DNA of 64,000 nt from Perca fluviatilis (Eukaryota > Chordata > Actinopteri > Perciformes > Percidae). Numbering within the stretch: position 1 is the first letter of the stretch; the number at the start of each line of letters is the position of its first letter. The position numbers and the translations under genes are program-made. Under the pieces are notes generated by a model. The model worked only from the letters and a program-made list of their open reading frames with translations. It had not been told where the DNA came from and did no database searches. Positions 22,751 through 32,950 of this stretch are shown one piece after another. Location of the stretch: assembly GCF_010015445.1 (NCBI RefSeq), contig NC_053115.1, positions 3,046,000-3,109,999 on the forward strand, written 5' to 3'.

Positions 22751-22829
22751 TAACTACCAGTCTGGATCAGTGAGACACGTTCCCTCCTTGGACTCCATCA
22801 GCTGTGCTGTCGATGGAGTACACATCCAG
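22751..22829 (+). CDS. mtss1: probable MTSS-family exon in the serine-rich linker
   Basis: It follows TGTTTTCGTAG, has one base that completes the split serine codon of the previous exon, then 26 codons, and ends at a GTAACA donor. It encodes NYQSGSVRHVPSLDSISCAV, then DGVHIQ. Splice phase fits exactly on the left. I do not recognise this peptide in the MTSS1 or MTSS2 proteins I know, so it may be fish- or paralogue-specific, or alternatively spliced. A CA repeat starts four bases after the exon end. No following exon was found in the window. Confidence 0.7.
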
Positions 22830-22870
<41 letters not shown>

Positions 22871-23010
22871 CAGACTAGCTTTACCTGAACAGTTTCATTT
22901 TATAAAGCATATTAACTAGCTAAGAAAAGAACTCCATCTGTCAATATCTTAATGATTTTGTCCTCAAAAATAGCTGAACTCTTTAGATGACCAACCCTTT
23001 CTGACAATAC

Positions 23011-23012
<2 letters not shown>

Positions 23013-23085
<73 letters not shown>
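23013..23085. repeat. TA microsatellite
   Basis: About 36 TA units running directly into a Tc1-type element. TA is the Tc1/mariner target, so the insertion probably landed in the repeat. Confidence 0.95.
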
Positions 23086-23087
<2 letters not shown>

Positions 23088-23613
23088 CCAAAAGTTTGGA
23101 CACACCTTCTCATTCAATGTGTTTCTTTATTTTCATGACTATTTACATTGTAGATTCTCACTGAAGGCATCAAAACTATGAATGAACACATATGGAATTA
23201 TGTACTTAACAAAAAAGTGTGAAATAACTGAAAACATGTCTTATATTTTAGATTCCTCAAAGTAGCCACCCTTTGCTTTTTTTGATAACTCTGCAAACCC
23301 TTGGTGTTCTCTCAATGAGCTTCATGAGGTAGTCACCTGAAATGGTTTTACCTTCACAGGTGTGCTTTGTCAGGGTTCATTAGTGGAAGTTTGTCCCTTA
23401 TTAATAAAAAAGCAAAGGGTGGCTACTTTGAGGTATCTAAAATATAAGACATGTTTTCAGTTATTTCACACTTTTTTGTTAAGTACATAATTCCATATGT
23501 GTTCATTCATAGTTTTGATGCCTTCAGTGAGAATCTACAATGTAAATAGTCATGAAAATAAAAAGGAAACACATTGAATGAGAAGGTGTGTCCAAACTTT
23601 TGGCCTGTACTGT

Positions 23614-23614
<1 letters not shown>
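23084..23614. mobile_element. Tc1/mariner-type MITE with inverted repeats over 200 bp long
   Basis: The left arm starts GGCCAAAAGTTTGGACACAC and the right arm is its reverse complement ending GGCCTGTACTGTA. The arms match for roughly 200 bp (to about 23290 and from about 23400), with a centre carrying AGGGTTCATTAGTGG. It is a fold-back form of a Tc1-like element common in fish, with no transposase frame. Confidence 0.88.

Positions 23615-23665
<51 letters not shown>
23615..23665. repeat. CA microsatellite between two Tc1-type elements
   Basis: About 25 CA units separate the right end of one Tc1-type MITE from the left end of the next. Confidence 0.95.
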
Positions 23666-23669
<4 letters not shown>

Positions 23670-24089
23670 GGCCAAAAGTATGTGGACACTACATACTTAA
23701 GTGTACCTTTGGTCGTTAAGTGTTGCGTTCACATCCTCAAAACGGCACAAGTAGACTTTATATTTCACAATTACTGTTTTCCATCAGACTGTTTATAGGT
23801 CCCGACATTTCCGACTGCACTTGAAGGCAGCTTCATTTCACGGAGAAAGGAAACAGTCAGCTGTTAGACTAACTCCTGGGCAGTTCAGTGCATATGTTTT
23901 TTTTTTTTTTTTACCCTGATCAGCATGTAAATATATTAAAAACAGTAAAACAATAGTGCACTTCAAGCTTCATGGCACTTTTGAGCGCTCGTCATGTTTC
24001 GTCATGACGATGCCATCGGTGCACGAAGCCAGCTCCGTAAAGAAATGGTTTTCCAAGTTTTGGTGTGAAGGAACTTGACTAGTCTGCAC

Positions 24090-24483
24090 TAGAGGTGTGA
24101 ATCTTCACTGATCTCCCGATTCGATTACGATTATCATGTCAGCGATTCAATTCGATTCGATATCTCGATGCATCACGATGCGTCAAATACATTTTTAACT
24201 ATTAAATCCATGTAGGATATTTAATTCATAGCTTTTCAAGCTTCAAAAACCAAACATTCTGCAGAGCTCTGATACTAAATAACTTGGATACATAAAACTA
24301 TACAGCACTGAGCACATGGCTCTTCCTGAATGTGCAAAAACAGACCAGAATATGTAAACAGAAATGTTGTCAGGCCTACATTACATTATAAACAGAAATA
24401 ATGGATTATGAGCCGGCCGATTATCGATGCAGCATCGTCCACGATTCCATGCATCTATTATTTGATTAATTTCAAGACCTCTA
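24090..24483. mobile_element. hAT-type MITE nested in the Tc1-type element
   Basis: Begins TAGAGGTGTGAATCTTCAC and ends ATTTCAAGACCTCTA, with CGATTCGATTACGATT and TCGATATCTCGATGCATC inside. The flanks GTCTGCAC and GTCTGACC may be a decayed 8-bp target duplication. Confidence 0.7.
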
Positions 24484-24547
24484 GTCTGACCTCAACCCAA
24501 TCGTTCCCCTTTTGGGATGAACTGGGACGCCCAACATCGGTGTTAGA

Positions 24548-24843
24548 CAGAGCTGTAGTACTCCAGTCTCGGACTTGTCTCTTTGTCTCTTGCCAAATAT
24601 GGCTTTTGGTCTCGACTGAGTCCAGGTGTCTTTATTCTATTTATAATAATATTGGAGGGAAAGTGAAACACTGGCCACCTGATAACCAATCACACGCTAG
24701 ATTATCTTCGCACGCCCTGCATCTGTGTGCTCTGCTAACGTTATATTTCTTTCTGTCCTGGACTCTGTCTTGACATGGTCTCGACTTGTCCTGGTCTTGG
24801 ACTTGTCTTGGGCTCGACAAAGGTGGTCTTGACCACAGCCCTG
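24548..24843. mobile_element. hAT-type MITE with perfect 8-bp target duplication
   Basis: GTGTTAGA occurs at 24540-24547 and again at 24844-24851, exactly flanking the insert. The ends are CAGAGCTGTAGTACTCC and, inverted, CCACAGCCCTG. Eight-base duplications and CAGRGCTG-type ends fit the hAT superfamily. No coding. Confidence 0.85.
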
Positions 24844-25092
24844 GTGTTAGACCTCATCGATGCTCTTGTGGCTGAATGGGAGAAAAAACTCCTGAAACCT
24901 GAAGAGTGGAAGCTGTTATAGCACCAGATTGAATAGCATCGTTTTTGAATGACATGTAGGTGAAATGTTCAGGTGTCCACACACTTTTGGCCATGTACTG
25001 AACGTCAGTGATACTCAGAGAATTATCTAACTTTAGCCAAACTGAAAAGTTCTGATTTAAAGTTTGAATTCCACTAAAATGCCAATTCTGTT

Positions 25093-26749
25093 TTAAAGGT
25101 GCACTAAGAGTTCCTGCATGGTTTCAGCGCGATTTCATTTTTTGTCTCAAATGGTAGTCATCTCTCCTTGATCCGCTAGCTGCCTGGTCCCTGAACACAC
25201 CGTGAAAAAGCCCGGTCTCTGGAGACAACACAGGGCTCGTAAATGTCAAACAGACACTAGGGGGCGCAGGCTGTGCACCAAAATACAACACACCACGTTC
25301 CAGCCAATCACCGACAAGATGGTTGGGGTGCTTTCAGAGCAGCAGCCTTAAGGCCTTTTTACAGTCGCCCCAGCCGACCTGGGGCACACCTTAAGTGCCG
25401 ACGTAGCTCTCGCTGCCGCGCCAGGATTTAAAGTGCGCAACTAGGGGTCGCGCACCACTCACCGCAACTATTTTTTTCAGCAGCGTGCGACAAAGCGGAA
25501 ACAGGAAGTCTGGATGAGTTCGAGGACAACGTGATGCCAGGACTCTCAGAGTGACTGCAGGTCTCTCTGGTAAACTCACTGGGTTAAGAGGAGTTATTTT
25601 AATGGTGAATGAAAGGCTCGATCCCACCAAGTAGCTCATCCAATCAGATCGAAGCATTGACGTCTATAGAGAGCCAAAGTCCCGCCCCTTCCGGTGGACC
25701 TCATGGGACCTTAAGTCAGAAAAAATATGAACGGTAGTGAACGGGGAGAGGCAAATTATTTTTTGATCCCGTTTGAATTGAGCCACGAATTACAAATATG
25801 ATGTCAATTTAAAAGATAATTTTTCAACCGAAGAAAGTCTCAGTTACCCGTAGGTTTGTCGTAGTACCGCTTAGCTTTGTGTGAAACCGCTCAGTGGACT
25901 ACATATCCCAGTGAACTACATCTCCCGTTTCACACAATCTACGTCACCTAGCTTGATGCTTGGTTTGCTCGCTAGCTAGCTAGCTTAGCTCTGTTCCACA
26001 ACACATGTAACGTTATCTTAACTGCTGTGTTCTATCCAGTCAAGTGTTTTCAGCAGAGAATCAAAAGAACAAGCGAGATCCTCTGCTCATTAGAGTAACG
26101 TTATATCACCGGTACGATACACACAGACATCGTAGCTTCAGCGAGACGTCATCCATGAAGTTTGTAGTCTTTATAATTACGTATTTTCACAGTCTGATAC
26201 TTCAACAGTTTAACAACAAACTGAGACTTTCTTCGGTTGAAAATTTTTTTAAATTGACGAACATCATATTTGTAATCCATGGCTCAATTCAAACGGGATC
26301 AAAAAATAATTATTATCTCTCCATTGACTCTCGTTCATATTTTTTCGAAAGATAAGGTCCCATTGGCTGGAAGTAGAAGGGGCGGGACTTCGGCTCTCTA
26401 TGCTGCTGCCGGTTCTGCCGTTGTTTACCTTTTTCTTCTTCTTGTCCGTAGAAAGAGCAGCGTCGGCAGCCTTTCCTCATCAGCGCCGCCTCTGTTCAGG
26501 AGAAGACTGCAACTAGTGTCGCGACCACCACGCGCGAGCACAAACCCATAAACCCTCCCCCAGCCATCTTGTCGGTGATTGGCTGGAACGTGGTGCGTTG
26601 TATTTTGGTGCACAGCCTGCGCCCCCTAGTGTTTATTTGACGTTTGCGACCCCTGTGTCGTCTCCCGGGCTTTTTCACGGTGTGTTCAGGGGGCAGGCAG
26701 CTATGAAATCATGCTGAAACCATGCAGGAACTCATAGTGCACCTTTTAA
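25093..26749. mobile_element. 1.66-kb compound fold-back element flanked by TTAA
   Basis: The outer arms are TTAAAGGTGCACTAAGAG onward (25093 to about 25330) and the inverted copy ending at 26749 (from about 26555). Both contain CCTGCATGGTTTCAGC, CACCGTGAAAAAGCCCG, CACTAGGGGGCGCAGGC and CCAATCACCGACAAGATGG in mirrored order. An inner pair (25668-25840 and 26220-26405) mirrors GAGAGCC.AAGTCCCGCCCC, ATATGAACG and TTTTTGATCCCGTTTGAATT. The centre has CTAGCTAGCTAGC. No transposase frame. Confidence 0.85.
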
Positions 26750-27247
26750 ACATGTTTGATATCTTAAAGGTACATTTCACTGAAATATAACACTCCCACA
26801 ACTCCCAGCACCCGACGCCCACTTTAAAGTGCCACTGTAAGCTTCGAGGATCTACAAATTTAAAAGCTTTTCACTGTGACAAGGACTACACGCCACTCTA
26901 ACCCTCTCCTGTGTGTAGCGCTGCTCCTCCCCCTATCTGCTGATTGGCTGTGATGAAACCGGGCGCTCCCTCAGCGAAGGGAACTCCCCCTCTCGCCTCG
27001 GTCGCCAGGGCAGCCGTGGCCGCTACGGTTACCACCCCGCGCTGAGCCGCCGCGTTAGCCGCAGGGATATGACCACCGTGAGGAAAAAAAAAACCTACAA
27101 CTATTGCATTCCTCCCAACCCGAGTACCGTCCTGTGTCTTTACCATTTGTCTTCCACCGGTTTAACTCTCCATCTCACATTACCTCCCCCCCGTTTGACC
27201 GTTTTATTCCTCGTGTTTCCCATCAGCTCACACTGATTCTCTACCCT
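26750..27247. other. GC-rich stretch, no gene confirmed
   Basis: 26930-27080 is GC-rich with several CpGs and short open frames on both strands. The arginine/serine-rich reading on the plus strand lacks a matching family or clear splice sites. It could be part of a further repeat. Confidence 0.3.
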
Positions 27248-28133
27248 TTAAAGGTCCTATGACATGCTGCTTTTTGGATGATTTTATATAGGCCTTAGTG
27301 GTCCCCTAATACTGTATCTGAAGTCTCTTTTATATAGGCCTTAGTGGTCCCCTAATACTGTATCTGAAGTCTCTTTTATATAGACCTTAGTGGTCCCCTA
27401 ATAGTGTATCTGAAGTCTCTTTTATATAGACCTTAGTGGTCCCCTAATTCTGTATCTGAAGTCTCTTTTATATAGACCTTATTGGTCCCCTAATACTGTA
27501 TCTGAAGTCTCTTTTATATAGGCCTTAGTGGTCCCCTAATAGTGTATCTGAAGTCTCTTTTATATAGACCTTAGTGGTCCCCTAATACTGGATCTGAAGT
27601 CTCTTTTATATATGCCTTAGTGGTCCCCTAATACTGGATCTGAAGTCTCTTTTATATAGACCTTAGTGGTCCCCTAATACTGGATCTGAAGTCTCTTTTA
27701 TATAGACCTTAGTGGTCCCCTAATACTGGATCTGAAGTCTCTTTTATATAGACCTTAGTGGTCCCCTAATACTGGATCTGAAGTCTCTTTTATATAGACC
27801 TTAGTGGTCCCCTAATACTGACCAACTGCCACTTTGCTCGTTTTCAAGCCATGATGTCTCTCTCTCTCTCTCTCTCATGGGGGGGCCAAATTCTCTGGGC
27901 GGGCAAAGCAGAGAAAGGGGAGGTAACCTTTCCCCTTATGACCTCATAAGGAGAAGATTCCTGATTGGCCCATCTGAGCTTTCATTTTCTCAAAGGCAGA
28001 GCAGGATACCCAGGGCTCGGTTTACACCTATCACCATTTCTAGCCACTAGGGGACCATAGGCAGGCTGGGGGAACTCATATTAATGTTAAAAAACCTCAT
28101 AAAGTGACATTTTCATGCCATGGGACCTTTTAA
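27248..28133 (+). mobile_element. TTAA-flanked non-autonomous element, copy B (complete)
   Basis: TTAAAGGTCCTATGACATG at the left and CATGCCATGGGACCTTTTAA at the right form terminal inverted repeats inside a duplicated TTAA. The order is end, 46-bp array (27285-27822), CCAACTGCCACTTTGCTCG, a short TC run, GGGCCAAATTCTCTGGGCGG, ATGACCTCATAAGGAGAAG and CCTCATAAAGTGACATTTTC. TTAA duplication is the signature of piggyBac-type transposases. No coding capacity. Confidence 0.85.
27285..27822 (+). repeat. 46-bp minisatellite, about 12 copies (array B)
   Basis: Same unit as arrays A and C, read in the opposite orientation to A (TAGTGGTCCCCTAATACTG, then GAAGTCTCTTTTATATAG). Several neighbouring copies share CTGGATCTG in place of CTGTATCTG, showing local spread of a variant. 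Confidence 0.95.
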
Positions 28134-28660
28134 GTTTTCGATTTCATCCACTCCAAATGACTCAGGTTGAACCTCATATATCTCTAATCCAGCTCTGTTT
28201 CATCCCATAAAATCTGGAGTCATTTTTAAGATTAATTCCTGATCCTATTCCATAAAACATACATTTGTGTGTGTTCACTTGTACAGTGATTAGGTTTTGC
28301 CTGACTGTACGTGTATTGATGGTATATTTTCTGTTTCACAGTGTCTTCTTTTAACGTGTTGTATCTATTGTCTGTATCTTTATGAATTTGTCGTTTTGTG
28401 TCTTTGACTCTTCTGATACGTTGTGTTTGTCTTTCAGTACGTACGGTATTTGACTGACAATTTAGTCGATTTTTGCAAATACTTAAAGCTGCAACGGCTT
28501 TTGTTCTTAGCCCGTAGTCTCCAAATGACACCTAAGTCCTTTTAAAGTCACTCAAAAGATCATTAATGAGTGATTAATGGTTGATTTTTCTTATTTCATT
28601 CTGTGACGTGCACTTCTCTTTTTTAAAGTCAGTAACACCAACCACGTTCTTCACTTCAAT
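28134..28660. other. unassigned AT-rich DNA
   Basis: No gene or defined repeat is seen. Confidence 0.35.
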
Positions 28661-28849
28661 ACATATTCTAAACTATTGCAAAAAGCTCAACTCTCACAAT
28701 TATTAAAGCTCCACGGATACTGGATTTTTGATGATATTAATCATCAAGATTTAAAAAATCAAAAAGACTTGCCGGCCAATCATGTTTTGTATTGTTAACA
28801 CATAAAATAATACATTTATTTGAAAAGTGAGGCAGATCTTACTGCTACC

Positions 28850-29363
28850 GTTTGGGTTTTTTTCCGATACCGGTTCTAAAACGATACTTTTAAAACGGTG
28901 CCTGAACCGATACTTAAAAAAATAGGGGAAAAGGGTATTTTACAATAGCTTTGAATGCACCACGAGGCTCAAGTGAACGCACCGTCTATGTTGTTTTCCG
29001 ACAACGGCAGCTGCAGACTGCTTAAAGTCCTGATGTTGAATCCTCTCCAGTGAAATACAGACAGCCTTTACACCGTTTAGCTGTCAGCATTTTAACCGTG
29101 TTTAATCCAGCTGCTAGCTAATGCTAGGCTAACGCTAGGCTAACGTTACCTGCAGCTAAGTGAAGTGTTAACTAGCGTCACGTGCGGCGATGCTCCTGTT
29201 GCCTCTAACGTCTGTTTTCGGAGCATCAGAGAGCAGTGCAAAAGGCATTTAAGTGGCACCGAAATGAGGCACCGAAATCTGCGTTGCAATTCGGTCCGGT
29301 AGGTACCGGTCGTTTAGGCACCGGTGCCGTATTAGCACCGGGTTAGGGTACCCAACTCTAGTC
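28850..29363. mobile_element. MITE-like element with GGTACC-rich ends
   Basis: The left part has TTCCGATACCGGTTCTAAAA, and the right part GGTAGGTACCGGTCG, GGCACCGGTGCC and the end GGGTACCCAACTCTA. Such ends are typical of a dispersed fish DNA element. The left terminus is degenerate and the target duplication was not found. Confidence 0.5.
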
Positions 29364-29690
29364 AGAAGTGACCATAAGGTTGTTTTGTCTTAATTTCAAA
29401 TTAAAAAAAGTATTGCTGCTACCCCTTAGGGTCAGTGTAACATTTGGAAAAACAGAAAAATGGGTTCAAATATGACATTTTTCATTTTTTTCCACTTTGA
29501 CAAATTAAAAAATTGGATCTTTAACCATCATTTGCACTTCTGACACCAAAGTCTATTGTTTTTTGTTTTTTTTTTGGTCCATATGCAGTTAATGACTAAC
29601 CTGACTCCTCCAGATGGATCGCTTCACATTAGCTCGGCATATCCATCTGGGAACTTACCGTTGGAGAACTTTTGGGAAGGGGCGAAAATC

Positions 29691-30057
29691 CTGGTTAGCT
29701 GATTGGATAAACCATCTGTCTATCACCACCTATAGTTGGTGATAGACGGGCCAAATCCACCAATCAGATCAACGAAGCGTATGACAATACAACCACAAGC
29801 CAGGCTACACCTGCTGCTGCTGCAGGCAAAGCATAGCTCGTTAGCTCAGCAAGCAAGCAGCATGTCGGTAAAGGATATTTGCCGTTTGTGTAACGAGAAT
29901 TTAGGAATAAAAGGCCCCATTTCAGGTTCCCGCTCCATATTCCAAAAGAAGGATCCAAGAGGAAAAAGCATTAGCGAGCGGCTAACAGAATTAGGGCTAC
30001 CGCTGTCTGGAAATACTGGTTAGCTGATTGGATAAACCATCTGTCTATCACCACCTA
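29691..30057 (+). repeat. identical 42-bp direct repeats around a small ORF
   Basis: 29691-29732 and 30016-30057 are identical over 42 bp. They begin CTGGTTAGCTGATTGGATAA and end TATCACCACCTA, 325 bp apart. The second copy supplies the stop codon of the ORF between them. Confidence 0.9.
29862..30023 (+). CDS. small ORF with a CxxC motif, possible zinc-binding domain fragment
   Basis: From the ATG at 29862 it encodes 53 residues: MSVKDICRLCNENLGIKGPI, then SGSRSIFQKKDPRGKSISER and LTELGLPLSGNTG. The CRLC pair, the following SGSR.IF and the terminal ERL.ELGL look like the first half of a ZAD-like zinc-binding domain found at the N-terminus of some transposon-derived and zinc-finger proteins. 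The second cysteine pair is missing, so this would be one exon or a fragment. An in-frame ATG at 29736 also exists, but its peptide is low quality. The function is unknown. It lies inside a fold-back element. Confidence 0.4.
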   Translation: MSVKDICRLCNENLGIKGPISGSRSIFQKKDPRGKSISERLTELGLPLSGNTG

Positions 30058-30462
30058 AACCCGCCTCAAAACCAACGCTGATTGGTCAGTCGTTTGGCTC
30101 CAAATTTCCTCTATCTCAAGATGCCAGACTGATCTGCGAGTGGAAAACTGGAGCTCGCCAGATCAAGACGCTCTCACCAGGCTAGTTAATGAGCTGCATA
30201 TTCCGCAAAGTAGAGGAAGAGAACATCATGGCAGTATTATGAATAATTGGAGCTCAGACGCAATTTTGTAATTTTCTGAATTTCTGATTCTCTGAATAAA
30301 AAAACAGAAAATTGGAAAAACAGTTTAAAGATCCAATTTTTTAATTTGTCAAGGTGGAAAAGAAAAAATGAAAAATTTATGGATATTTGAACCCATTTTT
30401 CTGTTTTTCCAAACAGCGCTTAGAAAATTGATCTGATAAGCTTTAACACTGACCCCTTATGT

Positions 30463-31029
30463 TCAGTTAAATAATTTTTTTGATGCACTTTTTAATGTGC
30501 CTGTGTCAGATAGATGATAGAGAGATACTCTTCTTTCTTTTTTTTTAAAGGGATGCACAAATCTCATCTGGATTTTATCAGGATGCGAGACTCTTAAAAT
30601 GATGAGTGTAAACGCGGCCCAAATGACCCCTCCTGCCATTTCTTGGTACTTTTTAGCAGACATATACACCAGTAACGATATTGTCTGCGACAAGCTAATA
30701 TCGGCTGATGTATCGGAGTTTATCAGTCTAGCCCAATGAATTAAGGGAGTGTAATAGTCTCTCCACTTTTAAAAAAACATCTTAAATCTTGGACAATTAT
30801 TTAGGGACAATTACAATTGTAATCATATACCAAATACTTAAGCCCATGAACATACTTTGCTTTTATTTTTTTATTTTTTATTTTATTTATACTGTATTTT
30901 ATACTGTAATTAAGTTGAGGATTAGATGAGGTGAGCAACATATTGTCTGTTTGAGGGTATATTCATATTGTTTGAAAATTTCTGCTGTATTTATTACATT
31001 GCTACTGTATTTATTACATTTATAGTGTA
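30463..31029. other. unassigned AT-rich DNA
   Basis: No gene is recognised. A T/A-rich run lies at about 30860-30900. Confidence 0.35.
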
Positions 31030-31185
31030 TTTGTATTTTAGGGTGCCTGTTAAGACCTGGCTAAGGGACAACAGATGGAAACTAGCACTTGTAGCTAACT
31101 CTGGCTTGTTTACAGCAAGTAATTTGTCTGTTGATCAACGAGCATTGTCCCTATCAAATAAATAAGTAAATGGTAAAAAAAAAAA
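31030..31185 (+). mobile_element. possible LINE 3'-end fragment with A-rich tail
   Basis: GTTAAGACCTGGCTAAGGGA onward, ending GCATTGTCCCTATCAAATAA, an ATAAGTAAATGG tail and then a 13-A run. This resembles a LINE 3' UTR end. No coding. Confidence 0.4.
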
Positions 31186-31400
31186 AAATAGCTCTAACCG
31201 TTTTCAGCATTTTACTTTCTCGATTAATCTATAAAACTCAAAAACATTTCGCACAGCTTAAGGTGACATTTCTAATTGGCTTAAATGGGCCGATCAGGAG
31301 CCTAAAATCCAAAGTTATTCAGTTTACAATCATATAAAACATAGGAAAGAAGCAATCCTCATTTGCTGGAACCAAAGAATGTATTTCATATCAGCTCTAG
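31186..31400 (+). mobile_element. hAT-type repeat remnant (family D)
   Basis: Has TAGCTCTAACCG, TCGATTAATCTATAAAA and CAAAGTTATTCAGTTTACAA in the same order as the copy at 59107-59385, but is more diverged. Confidence 0.55.
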
Positions 31401-31793
31401 AGTATTTTATTCTTATGACTGATGCTACGTATACACGAGGCCGGCTATTTTCATAAACGGACATTTCAACCTCTCAGTTTTCAAAAAATAACATCGTGCA
31501 CAGCTGTCAGTTTTCAGAAAACTGTTCGTTTACACGCACCTTTGTGTGTATATATGCCGTCAATGCAGCCAAGAGCACGCCAGACCTGTAGGTGGAGGTG
31601 TAACGAGAAGCTCAAGCCCACGTTAGCCAATCAGAATCCAGAAAATAGCAACAACAGCAACCAATCACTTCCTCTCTCTCGCTCTCTCTCTCGGCTGCCT
31701 AAACGTCCATTTGTCTCAGTTTACGTGCAAACCGCCTGAAGGTGACAGTCGGTCAGAACTGGTCCCCAGAGGCCACTCTGTCATGTCATCATT

Positions 31794-31945
31794 AGGGCTG
31801 GGAATCACCAGAGGCCTCACGATACGATATCATCACGATACTTAATGTCACGATACGATATTATTGCGATTTTAAACATATTGCAATATTCTGCGATATA
31901 TTGCAATGTATTACCTTCTTTTCCAACTTCAGATTTTTCCCCAGA
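31794..31945 (+). mobile_element. hAT-type MITE family C, copy 2 (partial)
   Basis: Starts TTAGGGCTGGGAATCACCAG, then AGGCCTCACGATACGATATC. It follows the family for about 150 bp and departs at ATTTTTCCCC. A later CCCCCATTCCTAGT (about 32020-32035) may be a decayed other end. Confidence 0.7.
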
Positions 31946-32324
31946 ACCCTTTAAAATACCAAAAAAGAAATATCTGTTTATCCTATACAATTTATTGCTT
32001 TTTGATATGCTTATTGGTTTCCCCCATTCCTAGTCTACTGTGTGTTTTTACACCAGTGTTAATATAGCTGTTGGTGTTTTGTTGTGTAGTCCGGATTGTC
32101 CTGTTGGATGATGGCATAACCAAGAGGTGGGGGGGGGTTGGTTAGTGTGCTTTTAATTGATTGAGTTGATTTATTAAACATGTGAGATAATTCAGTAAAC
32201 TAAAGTTCTTCACACAATATCTTTAAAATGATTTAATGAACTATAGGCAATTTAAAAGGGACCCATTTCAGTAGAGGGGGTTTTCCTTCATTAGGGACCA
32301 GTGGCCCTGGACCTGAGAGCCACC

Positions 32325-32325
<1 letters not shown>
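31946..32325. other. unassigned DNA
   Basis: Possible continuation of the diverged family C element at the left. Otherwise nothing is recognised. Confidence 0.3.

Positions 32326-32364
<39 letters not shown>
32326..32364. repeat. TA microsatellite
   Basis: About 19 TA units ending in the target site of the neighbouring MITE. Confidence 0.93.
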
Positions 32365-32366
<2 letters not shown>

Positions 32367-32751
32367 GGGGTGGGAATCAGCAGAGGCCTCACGATACGAT
32401 ATCATCCCGATACTTATGTCACGATACGATATTATTGCGATTTTAAACATATTGCAATATTCTGCGATATATTGCAATGTATTACCTTCTTTTCCAACTT
32501 TAAATTTTTCCCAATTTCAAATGATGTCCCCAAAGGACAGTTTTGTCAACATTTGTTTTATCTAAAAAGATAAATTTCTCTGTTTGTTCATCTCCCTTCA
32601 ATTATATTGCTGCAAAATGTGATTATCAAGCAGACAAACTGACCAACACATATATAATAAAAGATCAATACTTGGCGTCTGTGTATCGATATAGTATTGC
32701 CACGAAAAATATCGCGATACTATGCTGTATACATTTTTTCCCCCACCCCTA
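32365..32751 (+). mobile_element. hAT-type MITE family C, copy 3 (complete)
   Basis: The ends TAGGGGTGGGAATC and, inverted, CCCCCACCCCTA are flanked by ATATATAG on both sides (32357-32364 and 32752-32759), an 8-bp duplication as made by hAT transposases. The low complexity of the TA target weakens that match a little. The inside has repeated ACGATACGATAT and ATCGCGATACT blocks. No coding. Confidence 0.85.
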
Positions 32752-32809
32752 ATATATAGTAATAGTAACACTAATGCTGGCTACACACTGGCTGCGTGGT
32801 GTGAGCGTG

Positions 32810-32950
32810 TCAGCGTTTCCAGGCAAAATAGAATAGAAAAAGATGTTTACTATTATGTATTTATGTAATTTTGACACAAATACATAATAGTATTAGACAT
32901 GATGTTTGAAAGTCTCGAGGTTTTTGATATAGATGCAGATATATGAATGT
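32810..32950. mobile_element. dispersed repeat shared with 55995-56136
   Basis: Both places carry GGCAAAATAGAATAG, AAAAGATGTTTA, GATGTTTGAAAGTCTCGAGG, and TGCAGATATATGAATGT. The surrounding GCGTG-rich block at 55900-55990 fits a DNA element end. The class is unknown. Confidence 0.6.

Larger units (their letters stand above)
23666..24998. mobile_element. Tc1/mariner-type MITE carrying two nested insertions
   Basis: The left end is ATATGGCCAAAAGTATGTGG and the right end GTCCACACACTTTTGGCCAT, in inverted order. The inside has the known order of this fish repeat (AAAGAAATGG, AACTTGACT, TCTGACCTCAACCCAATCG, TTTTGGGATGAACTGGGACG, GCTCTTGTGGCTGAATGGGA). Two extra elements interrupt it at 24090-24483 and 24548-24843. 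Confidence 0.85.
29422..30462. mobile_element. fold-back element enclosing a small ORF
   Basis: The left arm (29422-29525: GGAAAAACAGAAAAATGGGT, ATTAAAAAATTGGATCTTTA) and right arm (about 30324-30462) are imperfect reverse complements over roughly 100-130 bp. Between them lies about 800 bp with the ORF at 29862-30023 and two identical 42-bp direct repeats. There is no transposase. Confidence 0.7.

Noticed and set aside
26898..27146. Minus-strand frame of 82 residues in the GC-rich stretch
   Set aside because: Alanine/glycine-rich composition typical of GC-rich DNA. Open frames exist on both strands and no family is recognised.
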